Positions 51,367 through 60,636 of a stretch of DNA of 64,000 nucleotides are shown one piece after another. The notes beneath the pieces were generated by a model, which did no database searches, was not told where the DNA came from, and was given only the letters and a program-made list of their open reading frames with translations. Origin of the DNA: Streptosporangium pseudovulgare (GTDB taxonomy: Bacteria > Actinomycetota > Actinomycetes > Streptosporangiales > Streptosporangiaceae); NCBI RefSeq assembly GCF_014648055.1, contig NZ_BMQJ01000015.1:186001-250000 (forward strand). Direction: 5' to 3'. Each line of letters begins with the position of its first letter. Position 1 is the first letter of the stretch. The position numbers were made by a program, and so were the translations under genes.

Positions 51367-52392
51367 TCAGGCGACCAGCTCGACCCGCGTGTGGTCGCCG
51401 ACCAGCAGCCGGTGCTGGACCTTCTCCCGGTCGGCCGGCATCACGACGGCAGACCGCCCGATCATCGACCCGTACAGACCTGGGACCTCGGAGATCGTCG
51501 CGCCGTCCAGCACGATCGAGTCGGCCAGCCGCGTACGGCGCAGCACGCAGTCCTGGCCGATGGAGACGTCGGGCCCGAGGTGGCAGTCCTCGATCAGGGT
51601 GTTCGCCCCGATGATGGCCGGCCCCTCGATGACGGACCGCACCACCCGCGCCCCGGGGCCCAGCACGACCCGGTCGCCCAGCTCGGCGAGCAGCCGCCGG
51701 TTGCACTCCAGCACGTCCTCGGCCCGGCCGGTGTCCTTCCAGTAGCCCCGGTACTCGCTGGCCCTGACCGCCGATCCCCGGTCGACCAGCCACTGGATCG
51801 CGTCGGTGATCTCCAGTTCGCCGCGGGCCCCGGGCCGGATCGCGGCGACCGCGTCATGGATCCGGGCGGTGAAGAAGTAGACGCCGACCATGGCCAGGTC
51901 GCTGCGGGGCCGGGCGGGTTTCTCCACCAGCCGCCGGACCGCGCCGTCCCGGCCCAGCTCCACGACCCCGAAGGCGCGCGGGTCGGCGACCCGGTGCACC
52001 ACGACCTGCGCCGCCGGCCGGCCGGCCCGGAACTCCTCGGCGATGGTCTCCACACCGTCGGGCAGCATGTTGTCGCCGAGGTACATCACGAAGTCGTCGT
52101 CGCCGAGGAACGGGCGGGCCAGCGCCACGCAGTGCGCCAGGCCCAGCGGCCGGTCCTGCGGGATGTAGGTGACGCGCACCCCCAGCCGCGACCCGTCGCC
52201 GATCACTCCGGCGATCTCGGCCGCCCAGCCGCCGACGATGACGCCGACCTCGGTGACCCCGAGGTCGCGGATGTTCTCCAGCACGTGCTCAAGGACCGGT
52301 TTGTTGGCGATCGGGATGAGCTGCTTCGGCATGGAGTAGCTGAAAGGACGCAGGCGGGTGCCAGACCCGCCGGACAGCACCAGGGCCTTCAT
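51367..52392 (-). CDS. rmlA: Glucose-1-phosphate thymidylyltransferase (long form)
   Basis: 341 residues from the ATG at 52392. LVLSGGSGTRLRPFSYSMPKQLIPIANKPV is the nucleotide-binding signature; GDNMLPDG and VEKPARPRSDLAMVGVYFF follow, and the C-terminal 100 residues add a left-handed beta-helix. Long-form RmlA proteins start TDP-deoxysugar pathways in antibiotic clusters. It is the only sugar gene in the window, so the rest of the pathway and any glycosyltransferase must be elsewhere, probably to the left. An enediyne glycoside is therefore likely but not shown. Confidence 0.93.
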   Translation of the reverse strand: MKALVLSGGSGTRLRPFSYSMPKQLIPIANKPVLEHVLENIRDLGVTEVGVIVGGWAAEIAGVIGDGSRLGVRVTYIPQDRPLGLAHCVALARPFLGDDDFVMYLGDNMLPDGVETIAEEFRAGRPAAQVVVHRVADPRAFGVVELGRDGAVRRLVEKPARPRSDLAMVGVYFFTARIHDAVAAIRPGARGELEITDAIQWLVDRGSAVRASEYRGYWKDTGRAEDVLECNRRLLAELGDRVVLGPGARVVRSVIEGPAIIGANTLIEDCHLGPDVSIGQDCVLRRTRLADSIVLDGATISEVPGLYGSMIGRSAVVMPADREKVQHRLLVGDHTRVELVA

Positions 52393-52585
52393 GCGGCCAA
52401 TTCTTACAGTCCCCCGGGAAACGCCTTTCTCTGCTTTTGCCGACTTCACCCGCAGGCGCGCGCGGGCCGGTGGTCCCGCATTTCAGGAGATGTTCCGCTC
52501 ATGAGGCGGTGTGAGGATACGAGGGCGAACGCCGTTCACCGTAATCCGGTCGAAAACCCGAGTGTGGCAATCCGGAGGCTACCGA

Positions 52586-53836
52586 ATGAAGAGCAACGAC
52601 CTTGGGGAAGCCGTGGCCGACGACATCACGATCGAGGTCCCGACCCACGAGGACTGGGACGACATCTACGCGACGTTCTCCGCGGGCATCAACATCGACG
52701 GCGACCCGCAGAGCCGCGAGGCCGAGCGCGAGCTCTTCGAGCCCGCCCGCTCGCTGGTCGCGCGGAGCGGCGGACGGGTCGTCGGCACGCTGGGGTGCAA
52801 CACCCGGCAGATCGCCGTCCCCGGGGCGGTGATCCCCGCCGCCCACGGCTGCCGCGGCGCCGTCTCCGCCGGCGCCCGCCGCCAGGGCCTGCTGACCAAG
52901 ATGATGCGCCGGCACTTCGAGGACGCCCGTGCCCTCGGCGAGGCCATCACCCTGTGCTGGGCCAGCGAGGCGCGCATCTACCACCGCTTCGGCTACGGCC
53001 TGTCGATCCGCCGGATCGGGCTCAACGTGAACTCCCGCGAGGTCACCCCGCCGCCCGGCAAGGGCGCAGGAAAGATCATCGAGGGCAGCCCCGCCGACCT
53101 GCGCGACGCCCTCGTCAAGGTCTACGACCAGGTGTACGCCGAGCAGCCCGGCTGGTCGGAGCGGACCGAGGCCCACTGGGACTACCGCCTGGCCGACCTC
53201 ATGTCGATGCGGGCCGGCGCCTCGGCGCTGCGGGTCGTCCTGCACGAGGGCGACGGCGGCGTCGACGGCTACGCCCTGTGGCGGGTGCGCGGCAACTGGA
53301 CCGGCAACGGCCCGATCGGGCAGGTCGAGCTGGTGGAGCAGGTCTCCACGACCCCCGAGGCGTACGACGCGCTGTGGCGGTTCCTGCTGACGGTGGACCT
53401 CACCCGCTCGGTCACGACGTGGTCGTGCTCGGTCGACGAGCCGCTGTTCTACTGGGTCGAGGAGCCGCGGCAGCTCGCGGCGCACCTGTGCGACGCGCTG
53501 TGGATCCGCGTCGTGGACGTCGCCAAGGCCCTGGAGTCGCGCCGGTACGCCGCGCCCGTGGACGTCGTGATCGACGTGACCGACGAGTTCATGCCGGTCA
53601 ACACCGGCCGGTGGCGGCTGACCGGCTCGCCGGAGTCGGCGACCTGCGTCCCCACCTCCGACCCCGCCGACCTGGCGTGCGACATCCGGGCCCTGGGCGC
53701 CCTGTACATGGGCGGGACGTCGATCCGGACGCTGGCCGGCACCGGGCTCGTCCGGGAGCTGACCCCGGGCGCGCTGGCCGCCGCGGCCCCGGCCTTCGGC
53801 TGGCACCGCTCCCCCTCCGCCTTCGAGCTCTTCTGA
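52586..53836 (+). CDS. eis: Eis-like GNAT N-acetyltransferase
   Basis: 416 residues; ATG 52586 has GGAGG 7 nt upstream. The layout is that of Eis: a first GNAT (VPGAVIPAAHGCRGAVSAGARRQGLLTKMMRRHFEDARA), a second GNAT-like part and a sterol-carrier-like end finishing on Phe (SAFELF), the C-terminal carboxylate that acts as base in Eis. Such enzymes acetylate amines on aminoglycosides, lysines or other amine-bearing drugs. At the cluster border, self-resistance by acetylation is possible. Confidence 0.9.
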   Translation: MKSNDLGEAVADDITIEVPTHEDWDDIYATFSAGINIDGDPQSREAERELFEPARSLVARSGGRVVGTLGCNTRQIAVPGAVIPAAHGCRGAVSAGARRQGLLTKMMRRHFEDARALGEAITLCWASEARIYHRFGYGLSIRRIGLNVNSREVTPPPGKGAGKIIEGSPADLRDALVKVYDQVYAEQPGWSERTEAHWDYRLADLMSMRAGASALRVVLHEGDGGVDGYALWRVRGNWTGNGPIGQVELVEQVSTTPEAYDALWRFLLTVDLTRSVTTWSCSVDEPLFYWVEEPRQLAAHLCDALWIRVVDVAKALESRRYAAPVDVVIDVTDEFMPVNTGRWRLTGSPESATCVPTSDPADLACDIRALGALYMGGTSIRTLAGTGLVRELTPGALAAAAPAFGWHRSPSAFELF

Positions 53837-53884
53837 CCGGCGCCGAAGCGGCCGCCGGACCGTGCGCGGGATCTCGCCCCGCAC

Positions 53885-53931
53885 CCGGGGCGCGGTGGGA
53901 TCCGGGTCTCCCGTCCCCCACCGCGCCCCGG
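53885..53931. terminator. Convergent hairpin after the Eis-like gene
   Basis: CCGGGGCGCGGTGGGA (53885-53900) pairs with a complementary CCCACCGCGCCCCGG arm ending at 53931; it separates the Eis-like gene and the dioxygenase remnant. Confidence 0.7.
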
Positions 53932-53952
53932 TCGCGGCCGCCGGCTACCGGC

Positions 53953-55025
53953 TCACAGCTGCTCGCCGAGCTTGAAGCCGCGTTCGACGTCGCCCACCCG
54001 GGTGTAGGAGAAGCCGTCGGCGCCGACCGTCACGGCCATCTCACTGGTGTGCGTGCGCTCCACCGGCGGCACGGGGTCACCGTCGAGGTCGAGCACCGCC
54101 GACGCCTCGGTGTACCAGCTCGGGACGACCGGGTTGCCCCACCAGTCGCGACGCTGGTTGTCGTGGACGTCCCACGTGACGAGCGGGTTGTCCGGGTCAC
54201 CGGTCCAGTGTCCTGCGTGTAGATCTCCACGCGGTGACCGTCGGGGTCGAGGATGTAGAGGTGGAAGGCGTTCGAGACGCCGTGACGGCCCGGACCGCGC
54301 TCGATCCGGTCGGAGACCCGCAGAGCGCCCATCTTGTCGCAGATCGCGATGATGTTGTGCTTCTCGTGGGTCGCGAAGGCGACATGGTGCATGCGCGGGC
54401 CGTCGCCGCCGGTCATCGCGGTGTCGTGGACGGCCGGCTTGCGGCGCATCCACGCGGCGTACACGGTGCCCTCGCCGTCCTCGATGTCCTCGGTCACCCG
54501 GAAACCGAGGTCCACCAGGTGCTTCGCCGCCCGCGGAACGTCCGGCGTGACCAGGTTGAAGTGGTCGAGGCGGACCAGCGCGCCCGGAGTGTGCAGCTCG
54601 TAGCGCCAGGCGAGACGCTCGACGTGCTCGACCTCGTAGAAGTACTCGACCGGGAACCCGAGCGGGTCCTGGACGCGGACCGCGTCGCCGATGCCCCTGA
54701 CGAAGCCGTCCTTGCGGCGCTCCACCCGGCAGCCGAGCTCGGTGTAGAACGCGACCGCCCTGTCGATCTCCTCGGGAGAGCGGACCCGGTAGGCGAGCGC
54801 GGCGACGGCGGCCACCGGGCCCTGGCGCAGGACGAGGTTGTGGTGGATGAACTCCTCGAACGTCCGCAGGTAGGTCTCGGTCTCGGTCTCCTCGGTGACG
54901 ACGAGGCCGAGCAGGTCGACGTAGAACTCGCGCGACTTCTTCAGATCGGTGACGACCAGCTCCATGTACGCGCACCGGACGATGTCGGGCGCCGGGGCCT
55001 TGGGGGTGGGGATGTCGGTGGTCAC
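53953..55025 (-). pseudogene. hpaD: Homoprotocatechuate 2,3-dioxygenase, single-base frameshift
   Basis: The frame from the GTG at 55025 (MTTDIPTPKAPAPDIVRCAYME) follows HpaD to HRVEIYTQD; the conserved remainder WTGDPDNPLVTWDVHDNQRR to the end is in another frame and stops at 53953. Inserting one base between 54209 and 54210 restores QD-YWTGDPDNP exactly as in the family. So a 1-nt deletion has broken the gene, or the read has an error. The metal ligands (HHVAFAT, EIYTQ Glu) are intact on either side. It would open the ring of 3,4-dihydroxyphenylacetate. Confidence 0.88.
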
Positions 55026-55039
55026 GGTGCTTTCCTCGC

Positions 55040-56065
55040 TCACTTCCGCGTCGTGAACGACGGGGCCGCCCCGGGTCCGCGGCCGAACCGCGGCGAGTGG
55101 GCGTCGTTCAGGGTGATGTGCACGGCCTGCTGGTCCGTGTAGAAGTCGATCGACCGGTAGCCGCCCTCGTGGCCGGGACCGGAGGCCTTCACGCCGCCGA
55201 ACGGGGTGCGCAGGTCGCGCACGTTGTTCGAGTTGAGCCAGACCATGCCCGCGTCGACGCTCTGGGAGAACGTGTGGGCGCGCCTGAGGTCGTTCGTCCA
55301 GATGTACGTCGCGAGGCCGTACCTGACGCCGTTGGCGGGCCTGAGGGCCTCCTCGTCGTCTTCGAACGGGGTGATCGCGACGACCGAGCCGAAGACCTCC
55401 TCCTGGAAGATCCGGGCGTCCGGCCTGACGTCGGCGAAGACGGTCGGGGTGACGTAGTTGCCCTCGGGGAGGCCCTCCGGACGGCCTCCTCCCGCGACGA
55501 GACGGGCCTCTTCCTTGCCGATCTCGACGTAGCCCATGACCTTGTCGTGGTGCTCGGGGTGCACGAGCGCGCCGGCCTCGGTCGCGGGGTCGTGCGGGTC
55601 GCCGACCACGATGTTCCTCGCGCGTTCGGCGTAGCGCTCCACGAACTCGTCGTAGACGGATCGCTCGACGAGGATGCGGCTGCCGGCCGTACAGCGCTCG
55701 CCGTTGAGTGAGAACACTCCGAACACCGTCGCGTCCAGCGCCGACTCCAGGTCGGCGTCGGCGAAGACCACGGCGGGCGACTTGCCACCGAGTTCCATGG
55801 AGAGGCCCTTGAGGTACGGCGCCGCGTTGCCGAAGATGATCTGCCCGGTGCGGCTCTCGCCGGTGAACGAGATCAGCGGCACGTCGGGGTGCCTCACCAG
55901 CGCGTCGCCGGCGTCCTCACCGAAGCCGTTGACCAGGTTGAAGACACCGTCCGGCACACCCGCCTCACGGAAGATCTCCGCCCACAGCGAGGCCGACAGG
56001 GGGGTGAACTCGGCGGGTTTCAGCACCACGGTGTTGCCGGTGGCCAGCGCGGGGGCCAGCTTCCA
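55040..56065 (-). pseudogene. hpaE: 5-Carboxymethyl-2-hydroxymuconate semialdehyde dehydrogenase, 5'-truncated
   Basis: The frame carries the C-terminal two thirds of a HpaE-type aldehyde dehydrogenase: WKLAPALATGNTVVLKPAE, FTGESRTGQIIFGNAAP, LELGGKSP-like MELGGKSPAVVF, NGERCTAGSRI (catalytic Cys) and FGGVKASGPGHEGG. The first 150 or so residues, including the first half of the NAD domain, are missing and replaced by an out-of-frame stretch at 56066-56206. It ends in an overlap with the dioxygenase gene, so the two were one catabolic operon for homoprotocatechuate. Confidence 0.88.
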
Positions 56066-56068
56066 GTC

Positions 56069-56184
56069 GCGTGGTAGAGCGCGTCCGCGGCGTGGTCGAG
56101 CTGCACGCCGGGGATGCCGAATATATGGCTGACGCCGTTGGCCGCCGGTGAACGGGCGAGAGCCTCGCCGCCCGTCATGTCCAT
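56069..56184 (-). pseudogene. N-terminal remnant of a thiamine-diphosphate enzyme
   Basis: ATG 56184 with AAGGAG 5 nt upstream opens MDMTGGEALARSPAANGV, then SHIFGIPGVQLDHAADALYH, which is the start of an acetolactate-synthase/benzoylformate-type TPP enzyme. After about 38 codons it joins the aldehyde dehydrogenase sequence out of frame. A deletion has fused the starts of two genes. The ribosome site is intact, so a short peptide may still be made. Confidence 0.75.
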
Positions 56185-56614
56185 GTGTCTCCTTAGGGAA
56201 GTTCATCGGGCGAGGGTCGGGTGAGGCGGGCGTCGGCGGGAGACGCGGCCTGACCGGCTCCGCCGCGTGACCGGGACGCGTTCCTCCGTGGCGGGCGGCG
56301 GCGGCCCGCCGTGTCCGGGGCCGGGCTCGGCCGGACCGGCTGCGGCGTCCCGCCGGATGCCTCGTGCCCGGTGCCGGTGTGTGACGGCGGCCGGTCCGAC
56401 GGCGCGTGCGCGATCTTCGCCCCGAGGGCGATCGAACCCACCGCCCACCTCTTCTGAACCGAGCCGATCTCGCAAACCATATATATGATTATGATTATTC
56501 GAGGAGAGTGTCAACCATTTGTATGGTTTCTATTGATCGGGGCGCGCGGAAGACACCCCTCCGCGCGGCGAACGATCTACAGTTGACGGGTCACCGTCCA
56601 TGGGAGAAGCCGGA
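56185..56614. other. Intergenic region with AT-rich operator
   Basis: 430 bases between the TPP remnant and the GntR gene. The right half is AT-rich (about 56470-56540) with the operator palindrome listed separately; the left half is GC-rich without a gene. Confidence 0.6.
56513..56528. promoter_or_regulatory. Candidate GntR operator
   Basis: AACCATTTGTATGGTT, a perfect 6-bp inverted repeat with a 4-nt centre, 87 nt upstream of the GntR gene. A related CCATATATATGATT lies at 56477-56490. Confidence 0.6.
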
Positions 56615-57340
56615 ATGTACGACGCAGACACGGTCACCCAGGTGACCTTCGACCGCAGCGACGCGCGGTCGTCGATCGCCGAGACGCTGGTGGAGCGCCT
56701 CGAGAACGCGATTCACCGCAACCACCTGGCGCCAGGCCACCGCCTGGGCACCAAGGACGAGCTCCGCCAGCAGTTCGGGGTCGCCCCCGCGACGCTGGCC
56801 GAGGCGATCCGCGTGCTGCGGCTGCGCGGCGTGCTGGACGTGCGCCCGGGGCCGGGCGGCGGCATCTTCGTCGCCGAGCAGTCGCCACTGGTCCGGCTCG
56901 GCCACGACATGCTCCAGCTCGGCGCCGACGGCGCGTCGGTGAAGCACTGCCTGGCCGTCCTGGACGTGCTCGACCAGGAGGTGGCGCTCGACGCGGCCGC
57001 CCACCGCACCGAGCGGGACATCCGCGAGCTGACCGAGATGATCGAGCAGCTGCGGCAGTCCTGGCCGGACGCCGCCGCGGCCCAGCGCCGCAACTGGGAC
57101 CTGCACCGCCGGCTGGCCCTGATCTCCCCCAACGCCCTGCTGCGGACCATGTACACCCGGCTGGTCGACTACATCAGCAGAGACCTGTCCTCCGCCATAA
57201 CCGCGGAGGACTTCCGCAAGGGCTCGGCCGACCGGCTCCAGGTGCACGTCGACCTGGTCGAAGCGGTCATCCGGGGCGACCAGCGCGGCGCCGAGGCCAT
57301 GGCCCTGCGCCACCGTGGGCTGACGCGCGACGACCGCTGA
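56615..57340 (+). CDS. GntR/FadR-family regulator
   Basis: 241 residues from ATG 56615 (GGGAGAAG upstream). The winged helix (ETLVERLENAIHRNHLAPGHRLGTKDELRQQFGVAPATLAEAIRVLRLRGVLDVRPGPGGGIFV) is at residues 22-90, and the remaining helices form an FCD ligand domain (HRRLALISPNALLRTMYTRL, VHVDLVEAVIRGDQRGAEAM). These regulate catabolic operons. Next to the hpa remnants and the TPP remnant it was likely their repressor. It is followed by a hairpin. Confidence 0.92.
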   Translation: MYDADTVTQVTFDRSDARSSIAETLVERLENAIHRNHLAPGHRLGTKDELRQQFGVAPATLAEAIRVLRLRGVLDVRPGPGGGIFVAEQSPLVRLGHDMLQLGADGASVKHCLAVLDVLDQEVALDAAAHRTERDIRELTEMIEQLRQSWPDAAAAQRRNWDLHRRLALISPNALLRTMYTRLVDYISRDLSSAITAEDFRKGSADRLQVHVDLVEAVIRGDQRGAEAMALRHRGLTRDDR

Positions 57341-57352
57341 TCCCGACGACCC

Positions 57353-57389
57353 GGAAGGGGCCGGCGCCGGACGGGCGCCGGCCCCTTCC
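57353..57389 (+). terminator. Hairpin after the GntR gene
   Basis: GGAAGGGGCCGGCGCC at 57353-57368 pairs with its complement at 57374-57389; stem of 16 bp, 12 nt past the stop. Confidence 0.85.
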
Positions 57390-57458
57390 TCGTCTTGCGA
57401 TTCGACAAAAATCATTATATAGATTTACGTGATTTGGTCCTATCGCAAGAGGAGTGAG

Positions 57459-58307
57459 GTGATCGTCAAGCACCGCGCCGCCATCGACGGGCTGGTCGCC
57501 TACAAGCCGGGCCGGGCTCCCGCGGCGGGCCGCCCCCAGGTCAAGCTCTCCTCGAACGAGATGTCGTTCGGGCCGCTGCCGGCCGTGCTGGACGCGATCT
57601 CACGCGCCGCCGCCACGTTGAACCGCTATCCCGACTTCCACCGCGTGGAACTGACCGAGGCGCTGGCGAGGCGGCACGACGTGGACCCGTCGCAGGTGGT
57701 CGTGGACAACGGCTCCGGCGCGCTGCTGCAGGTCCTGGCCTCGGTCATCGCCAGCCCCGGCGACGAGATCCTCCACGCGTGGCGGGCCTTCGAGAGCTAC
57801 CCGATCGTGACCGCGGTCTCCGGGGCGACCGGGGTCACCGTCCCGCTGGACGACCGGCACACCCACGACCTGGCCGCGATGGCGGCGGCGGTGACCGACC
57901 GGACCCGGATGGTGATCGTCTGCAACCCGAACAGCCCGACCGGCACCGTGGTGTCCCGCGACGGGCTGGACCGGCTGCTCGACGCGCTGCCCGAGGACGT
58001 GCTGCTCGTGCTGGACGAGGCGTACCAGGACTTCGTCACCGACCCCGGCTCGCCGTGCGGCATCGATCTCGCCCGCGAGCGGCCCAACGTCGCCGTGCTG
58101 CGCACGTTCTCCAAGGCGTACGGCCTCGCCGGGCTGCGGGTGGGGTACTGCGTGACCCGGCCGGAGACGGCCGAGCTGATCAGGAAGGCGATCGTCGGGT
58201 TCTCGGTCTCCACCCTGGCCCAGGCCGGCGCCCCCGCCGCGCTGGCCCCCGAGGCCGCCGCCGCCAGGGAATCAAAGAAACGCCATTTTCACCGTATATA
58301 TGGATAA
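57459..58307 (+). pseudogene. Histidinol-phosphate-type aminotransferase, 3'-truncated
   Basis: GTG 57459 has GAGGAG upstream. The frame reads as a class I/II aminotransferase: LSSNEMSFGPLP, YPDFHRVELTEAL, NGSGALLQVLA, CNPNSPTGTVV, LVLDEAYQDF and the PLP-lysine RTFSKAYGLAGLRVG. It follows the family as far as LAQAGAPAALAPEAAA, then turns into an unrelated ESKKRHFHRIYG and stops. The small C-terminal domain of about 70-80 residues is absent. AT-rich sequence lies upstream (57400-57435). A deletion near 58268 is likely, and activity is doubtful. Confidence 0.8.
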
Positions 58308-58548
58308 AACGCCCAGTTAGGCGGGGAATCGCGGGAGAACTCCCGAGGCGGTCACCCTCCGGTCGAACCGTGGAATTGTCGGACCGCCGGAATAGCATCC
58401 TCGAAGATGCCAGCCGGGCCACGGATGGTGCAGGCTGGTTCCACCGGGTCTACCTTTTCCCGTGGGGCCGGCATATGCCGCCATCGCGCGCGGCCCGGTG
58501 GGGCACGACCGAACTGTTGTCCATATCCACCACACAGAGAGACTCATA

Positions 58549-59337
58549 ATGGACGTAACGTCAGCAGACGGCACCACCATCGCTTTCGACCGGTCCGGTG
58601 AGGGGCCCGCGGTCATCCTGGTGCAAGGTGGGTTCAGCGACCGCTCCCACCCGATCTGGACGGGTATGGCCGCCGCTCTCGCCCCCCACTTCACCGTGTA
58701 CAACTACGACCGCCGGGGACGCGGCGACAGTGGTGACACGCAGCCGTACTCGGTCGAGCGGGAGATCGAGGACCTCGAAGCGATCATCAAGCACGCCGGC
58801 GGTGAGGCGATGGTGTTCGGCGGCTCCTCCGGCGGGGCGCTCGCCCTGGAGGCCGCGGCCCACGGGCTTCCGATCACCAAGCTCGCCGTGTACGAGCCGC
58901 CCTACATCGTCGACGACAGCCGCGCGCCGGTCCCCCACGACTTCGAGGCCCAGCTCGCCGACCTCATCTCGGAGGGCCGCCGCGGTGACGTGGTCGCGCG
59001 CTTCATGACCGAGGCCGCCGAGGTCCCCGCCGAGATGGTGGACCAGATGCGCCAGTCCCCCTACTGGGAGGGCATGGAGGCCGTCGCGCACACCCTCGTC
59101 TACGAGGCCGCGGTCGTCGGCCCCGGCAACCAGCTGCCCGCCGAGCGGCTGACCCGCGTCACCGCCCCCACGGTCGTCATGACCGGCGAGAACAGCGCCC
59201 CCTGGATGGGCAAGGGCGGCGCCGCGGTCGCGGAGAAGCTGCCCAACGGCGAGCACCGCGTCCTGGAGGGCCAGGCGCACGACGCCTCCCCCGAGGTCCT
59301 CGGCCCCGCGGTCGCCGAGTTCTTCAAGGCGAGCTGA
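58549..59337 (+). CDS. Alpha/beta hydrolase
   Basis: 262 residues from ATG 58549 (AGAGAG upstream). It has the oxyanion region VQGGFSDRSHP, the YNYDRRGRGDSG strand, the nucleophile elbow VFGGSSGGALALEAA (Ser in GxSxG), the acidic residue region VVMTGENSAPWM and the final His in EGQAHDASPEVLG. These are small esterase/haloperoxidase-like hydrolases. No neighbour fixes its substrate. It is preceded by 240 bases with no gene (58308-58548), and a strong hairpin follows. Confidence 0.9.
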   Translation: MDVTSADGTTIAFDRSGEGPAVILVQGGFSDRSHPIWTGMAAALAPHFTVYNYDRRGRGDSGDTQPYSVEREIEDLEAIIKHAGGEAMVFGGSSGGALALEAAAHGLPITKLAVYEPPYIVDDSRAPVPHDFEAQLADLISEGRRGDVVARFMTEAAEVPAEMVDQMRQSPYWEGMEAVAHTLVYEAAVVGPGNQLPAERLTRVTAPTVVMTGENSAPWMGKGGAAVAEKLPNGEHRVLEGQAHDASPEVLGPAVAEFFKAS

Positions 59338-59424
59338 ACACCGGTCCCCCCACGGCCCGGCCGCCCGCCGTACGACCCGCGCTCGCGGGTACGGCCCGGC
59401 CGCGGCGATCCGGAGGCCCACCCT

Positions 59425-59462
59425 GACGGCCGCCGGGAAGACACTTCTTCCCGGCGGCCGTC
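59425..59462 (+). terminator. Hairpin after the hydrolase
   Basis: GACGGCCGCCGGGAAGA (59425-59441), loop CACT, complement (59446-59462): a 17-bp stem 87 nt past the stop. Downstream, 59500-59526 is a run of CCGCG repeats. Confidence 0.85.
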
Positions 59463-59589
59463 GTCATGCCCGGCCCCGGATTCCCGGCCACCGCGCCATA
59501 CCGCGCCGCGCCGCGCCGCGCCGCGCCGAAGAAGCCTCAGGCCATGACCGCCGCCGCCTGAGCGCCGCGGCTGAGGCCGTACATTCCGT

Positions 59590-60465
59590 TCACCTCGAGG
59601 GCTCGGCCGCCGCCGGGTGCCGAGAGGCGTCGGCGGTGGTCCGGTGACCGGCCCGGTAGCGGCCCGGGGTCGTCCCGATGATGCCGGTGAACGCCGCGAT
59701 GAAGCCGCTGGGGTTGGCCCATCCGCAGGCGTAGGCGGTCCGGGTGGTGTCGTGGCCGTCGGCGAGGAGCACGAGCGCGTGATGGACGCGCAGCTGCGTG
59801 CGCCATTCGTAGAAGGTCATGCCCAGCTCGGCGCGGAAAAGCCGGCTGAGGGTGCGGGTGCCGGCTCCGACCGTCTTCCCGAGTTCGGCCAGCGAGGAGT
59901 TGTCCGCCGGATTCTCGGACAGCACCCGGGCGATTCCCCGCAACCGGTCGTCCCGCGGCTCCGGCAGGTGCAGCGGCTGCTCGTGCGCTTCGTGGAGTTC
60001 GTCGACGAGGACACGAAGGAGGCGGTGGCGCGCGGAGCGGCTGTAAGCGGGCACGGCGTCACCGTGGTCACGGGGACCTGGCGCGGCGTCGCCGTGGTCG
60101 CGAGGGCCGGTCAGGGCGAGCAGGACCTCGCGGGCGAGGCCGGAGGCCAGGAACACGGCGGGACGGTCCGGGATGAGCCGCGCGAGGGACGGCGGGAGGA
60201 AGACGATCCGCATGTCGGTGTCGCCGTGGGCTCGGTGATGGTGCGTGAACCCGGCGGGGGTCCAGGAGACCCGGTCGGCGGGGACGATCGACGTGCCGCG
60301 CTCGGTGTGAACCGCCAGAACACCGCCGGCCGCGTACACCAGGTGTCCTCGCGCGTGCGACTGCACCGCGCTCGTCCCGCCGGACGGCCAGAGGTGGCGC
60401 CCGCCGGACGGCCACACATGCGACGTCACACCGGCGCTCGGGCGAGGTTGGCGGCGAACAGGCAT
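59590..60465 (-). CDS. AraC-family regulator with cupin-like N-terminus
   Basis: 291 residues from the ATG at 60465. The N-terminal half is an AraC-type cupin (VYAAGGVLAVHTERGTSIVPADRVSWTPAGFTHHHRAHGDTDMRIVFLPP), and the C-terminal half holds two HTHs, the first in SSLAELGKTVGAGTRTLSRLFRAELGMTFYEWRTQLRVHHALVLL, the second in YACGWANPSGFIAAFTGIIGTTPGRYR. It is divergent from the hydrolase at 60637, which it may control. Confidence 0.92.
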   Translation of the reverse strand: MPVRRQPRPSAGVTSHVWPSGGRHLWPSGGTSAVQSHARGHLVYAAGGVLAVHTERGTSIVPADRVSWTPAGFTHHHRAHGDTDMRIVFLPPSLARLIPDRPAVFLASGLAREVLLALTGPRDHGDAAPGPRDHGDAVPAYSRSARHRLLRVLVDELHEAHEQPLHLPEPRDDRLRGIARVLSENPADNSSLAELGKTVGAGTRTLSRLFRAELGMTFYEWRTQLRVHHALVLLADGHDTTRTAYACGWANPSGFIAAFTGIIGTTPGRYRAGHRTTADASRHPAAAEPSR

Positions 60466-60636
60466 CGGTTGGCATCCTATCGGTGGGCGGCCACACCCCC
60501 GATCTGGTGACATTTCCTCCGTGCGAAATGGTTCCCGGCCGCGCGGAGCGTCCGGCCGGAGCCGCATGTCATCGAGGCGGCGCGCCTCGATGCCGCGGCC
60601 TGAGGAGATGCCGCGGTTCGAGAAGGGGAGAGACAC

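Noticed and set aside
56470..56545. AT-rich island as an attachment site or origin
   Set aside because: No tRNA, integrase or iterated boxes nearby; a GntR promoter/operator explains it.
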